A stretch of 64,000 bases of DNA from the NCBI GenBank assembly GCA_037044905.1, contig JBAOKB010000152.1, positions 32,501 to 96,500 of the forward strand, in the 5' to 3' direction. The notes beneath the pieces were generated by a model. That model did not search any database. It saw only the letters and a program-made list of their open reading frames with translations, and was not told the origin of the DNA. This DNA is from Hortaea werneckii (lineage: Eukaryota > Ascomycota > Dothideomycetes > Mycosphaerellales > Teratosphaeriaceae). This document shows, piece after piece, positions 62,884 through 64,000 of the stretch. The position numbers were made by a program, and so were the translations under genes. How positions within the stretch are numbered: position 1 is the stretch's first letter; every line of letters begins with the position of its first letter.

Positions 62884-63625
62884 GTTTCGCAACCCGGTTC
62901 AATCTCTTTGGTGGAGTTGTTGAATGTGTTTGAGTCTTGTTGATTTGAGCAAGATCAAACGAACAGCCACAGCGGCTTCGCCGGGAAGGTGCGTCGTTTG
63001 CGTTGTGCCTGAGGTGTCAGAATATGTCTCAGATGCGGGAACTGGAAGCAATCCAATCACAAAGCAGGTAGGCTGGGTGGCAATTGACATTCACCATGCT
63101 ATCTTATTGAGATTTGGGCAATTTGGGATTCCTAGGTCCCGATGTAGCTGACATTGTAGCGGCCAGTATGTGTCAGATATAGAACGGCCGAGTCAATTCG
63201 ACGTCGTTTTGAAGACTATCTGACATCGAGAATGCAATCAGCGATGGTAAGTAGGACCATCATATATCTAATCTCGTAGCAAAGTCGATGCAGCAATTAT
63301 CACCATCTCTATGCGCATGCAACTCAGCCTTTCCTTGAATCCGATTCCCACTACAAGCAAGCATGTCCTTTCCCTGGCCCTTGTGGTCAAACATAATCTC
63401 ATGCAATGTAGTATCAATGTGTCTGTTGACACAACAATCGTGCTTCGTCCTCTTGAACTTTGGAAGATTGAAAAGGTAGAGCTGAGCAGCTCAGCCGCAA
63501 CAGTCCTCACAGCCTTCTCCCACATGTCCCCTCTGCAGCTTGTCTCGATCTCGCAGTCCTAGTAATGCCTCAGCAGTGCTCAGCACACCACCACACTACC
63601 ACACATCCTCGCTCTCTGACATATC
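62884..63625. other. Intergenic region
   Basis: Upstream of the two-repeat gene and downstream of the RNase H gene. Short frames only; no repeat or RNA gene recognised. Confidence 0.5.
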
Positions 63626-64000
63626 CTACTCCGTCAAGGCCTCCAAAGCCGTCTTTCCATCCAGTGCAGCGTTCGCCAGGAGGTCGGCCTCACGATTCTG
63701 CTCCCTGCGGACATGCAAGAACTGCACGTGGACGCCGAGCTCGGCGAGCTCCTGAAGTTCGGCATCCAACTTTCGGAAGAGAGCTGCGTTCTTCACCGGA
63801 CGTCCACGGCAGTTGGTGTAGTTGTTGTTGCGCCATTTGAAGACCCACTTAGTCATGGCGTTGACGAGGTAGGCGGAATCGGCTTTGATGATGACACGAC
63901 GAAGCTTGCGCATGGGACCGGGACGTCTCGGTTTGTCGCAACGATCGGTGTTGAGGAGTGTTAGGCGCTTAGCGCGTCGGAGCCCGATGAGTCCTGCGGC
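63626..64000 (-). CDS. RNase H-type ribonuclease, C-terminal part, cut by window edge
   Basis: The minus frame is open from the window end to a stop at 63626, so the start lies beyond 64000. It reads RVIIKADSAYLVNAMTKWVF-KWRNNNYTNCRGRPVKNAAL, then FLHVRREQNREADLLANAAL. These are the middle and last parts of the RNase H fold: the DSxYLV strand with its catalytic Asp, the GxPVKN turn and the NxEAD motif with the last Asp. The segment before it (GLIGLRRAKRLTLLNTDRC) should be the helix with the catalytic Glu just outside view. A cellular RNase H1-like enzyme is most likely; nothing suggests a retroelement here. Confidence 0.85.
   Translation of the reverse strand, partial: AAGLIGLRRAKRLTLLNTDRCDKPRRPGPMRKLRRVIIKADSAYLVNAMTKWVFKWRNNNYTNCRGRPVKNAALFRKLDAELQELAELGVHVQFLHVRREQNREADLLANAALDGKTALEALTE

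Noticed and set aside
1..64000. CRISPR arrays, operons, ribosome binding sites
   Set aside because: Introns and fungal families show a eukaryotic nuclear genome. No regularly spaced direct repeats of CRISPR type were seen.

Overview
The window looks like nuclear chromosomal DNA of a filamentous ascomycete (Pezizomycotina). A dothideomycete is my guess from overall style, not something shown. The evidence is short introns (50 to 107 nt) with GTAAGT-like donors and CTAAC/CTGAC branch sites, fungus-specific families (Zn2Cys6 regulator, DUF3433 membrane protein, fungal GT31-like and GT34 transferases, class II nitronate monooxygenase), and a transposon rewritten by C-to-T/G-to-A transitions as expected of repeat-induced point mutation (RIP). 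Genes are monocistronic on both strands. Splice sites were placed by eye from reading-frame continuity.

Left part (1-35 kb): a hypothetical gene; a two-exon hypothetical; a GT31-like type II glycosyltransferase (3.9-5.3 kb); a proline-rich nuclear-type protein; a short-chain dehydrogenase; a low-complexity nuclear-type protein; a nitronate monooxygenase; a FAR-17a/AIG1-like membrane protein; a Zn2Cys6 regulator; a fungal conserved hypothetical; a large Ulp1-like cysteine peptidase with acidic repeats and a UIM-like helix (20.8-23.5 kb); an SRP40/Nopp140-type nucleolar protein; a Q/P-rich protein; an SprT-like metallopeptidase; a divergent pair of flavin monooxygenase and sulfotransferase-like protein; and a seven-helix membrane protein.

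Middle (35.4-46.4 kb): a complete but dead Ty1/copia-type LTR retrotransposon lies at 35412-41773 on the minus strand. It has 166-bp LTRs, a TCCGA target duplication and an unusual extra reading frame between RNase H and the 3' LTR. Next to it are two tiny Gly/Tyr/Arg-rich spliced genes (42.3-43.4 kb). Then comes a damaged segment: an inverted piece of sequence from 54.3 kb, a RIP-mutated copy of a BTB gene region whose intact copy is at 51.3-52.6 kb, and a decayed gene.

Right part (46.5-64 kb): a DUF3433 membrane protein; a BTB/POZ gene facing a cullin-like gene that stops after the N-terminal domain; a second GT31-like transferase; a signal-peptide/Ser-Thr-rich/one-helix cell-surface protein; a GT34 (GMA12/MNN10) transferase with a coiled-coil tail; a small protein made of two copies of one repeat, one per exon; and the C-terminal part of an RNase H gene running off the end.

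The most interesting part is 44-54.5 kb. A BTB protein and a truncated cullin (adaptor and scaffold families of cullin-RING ubiquitin ligases) sit convergently inside a segment whose left part and right edge both recur, rearranged and partly RIP-mutated, at 44.1-45.0 kb. The Ulp1-like peptidase, the extra frame in the retroelement and the pair of tiny Gly/Tyr/Arg-rich genes are the other leads.
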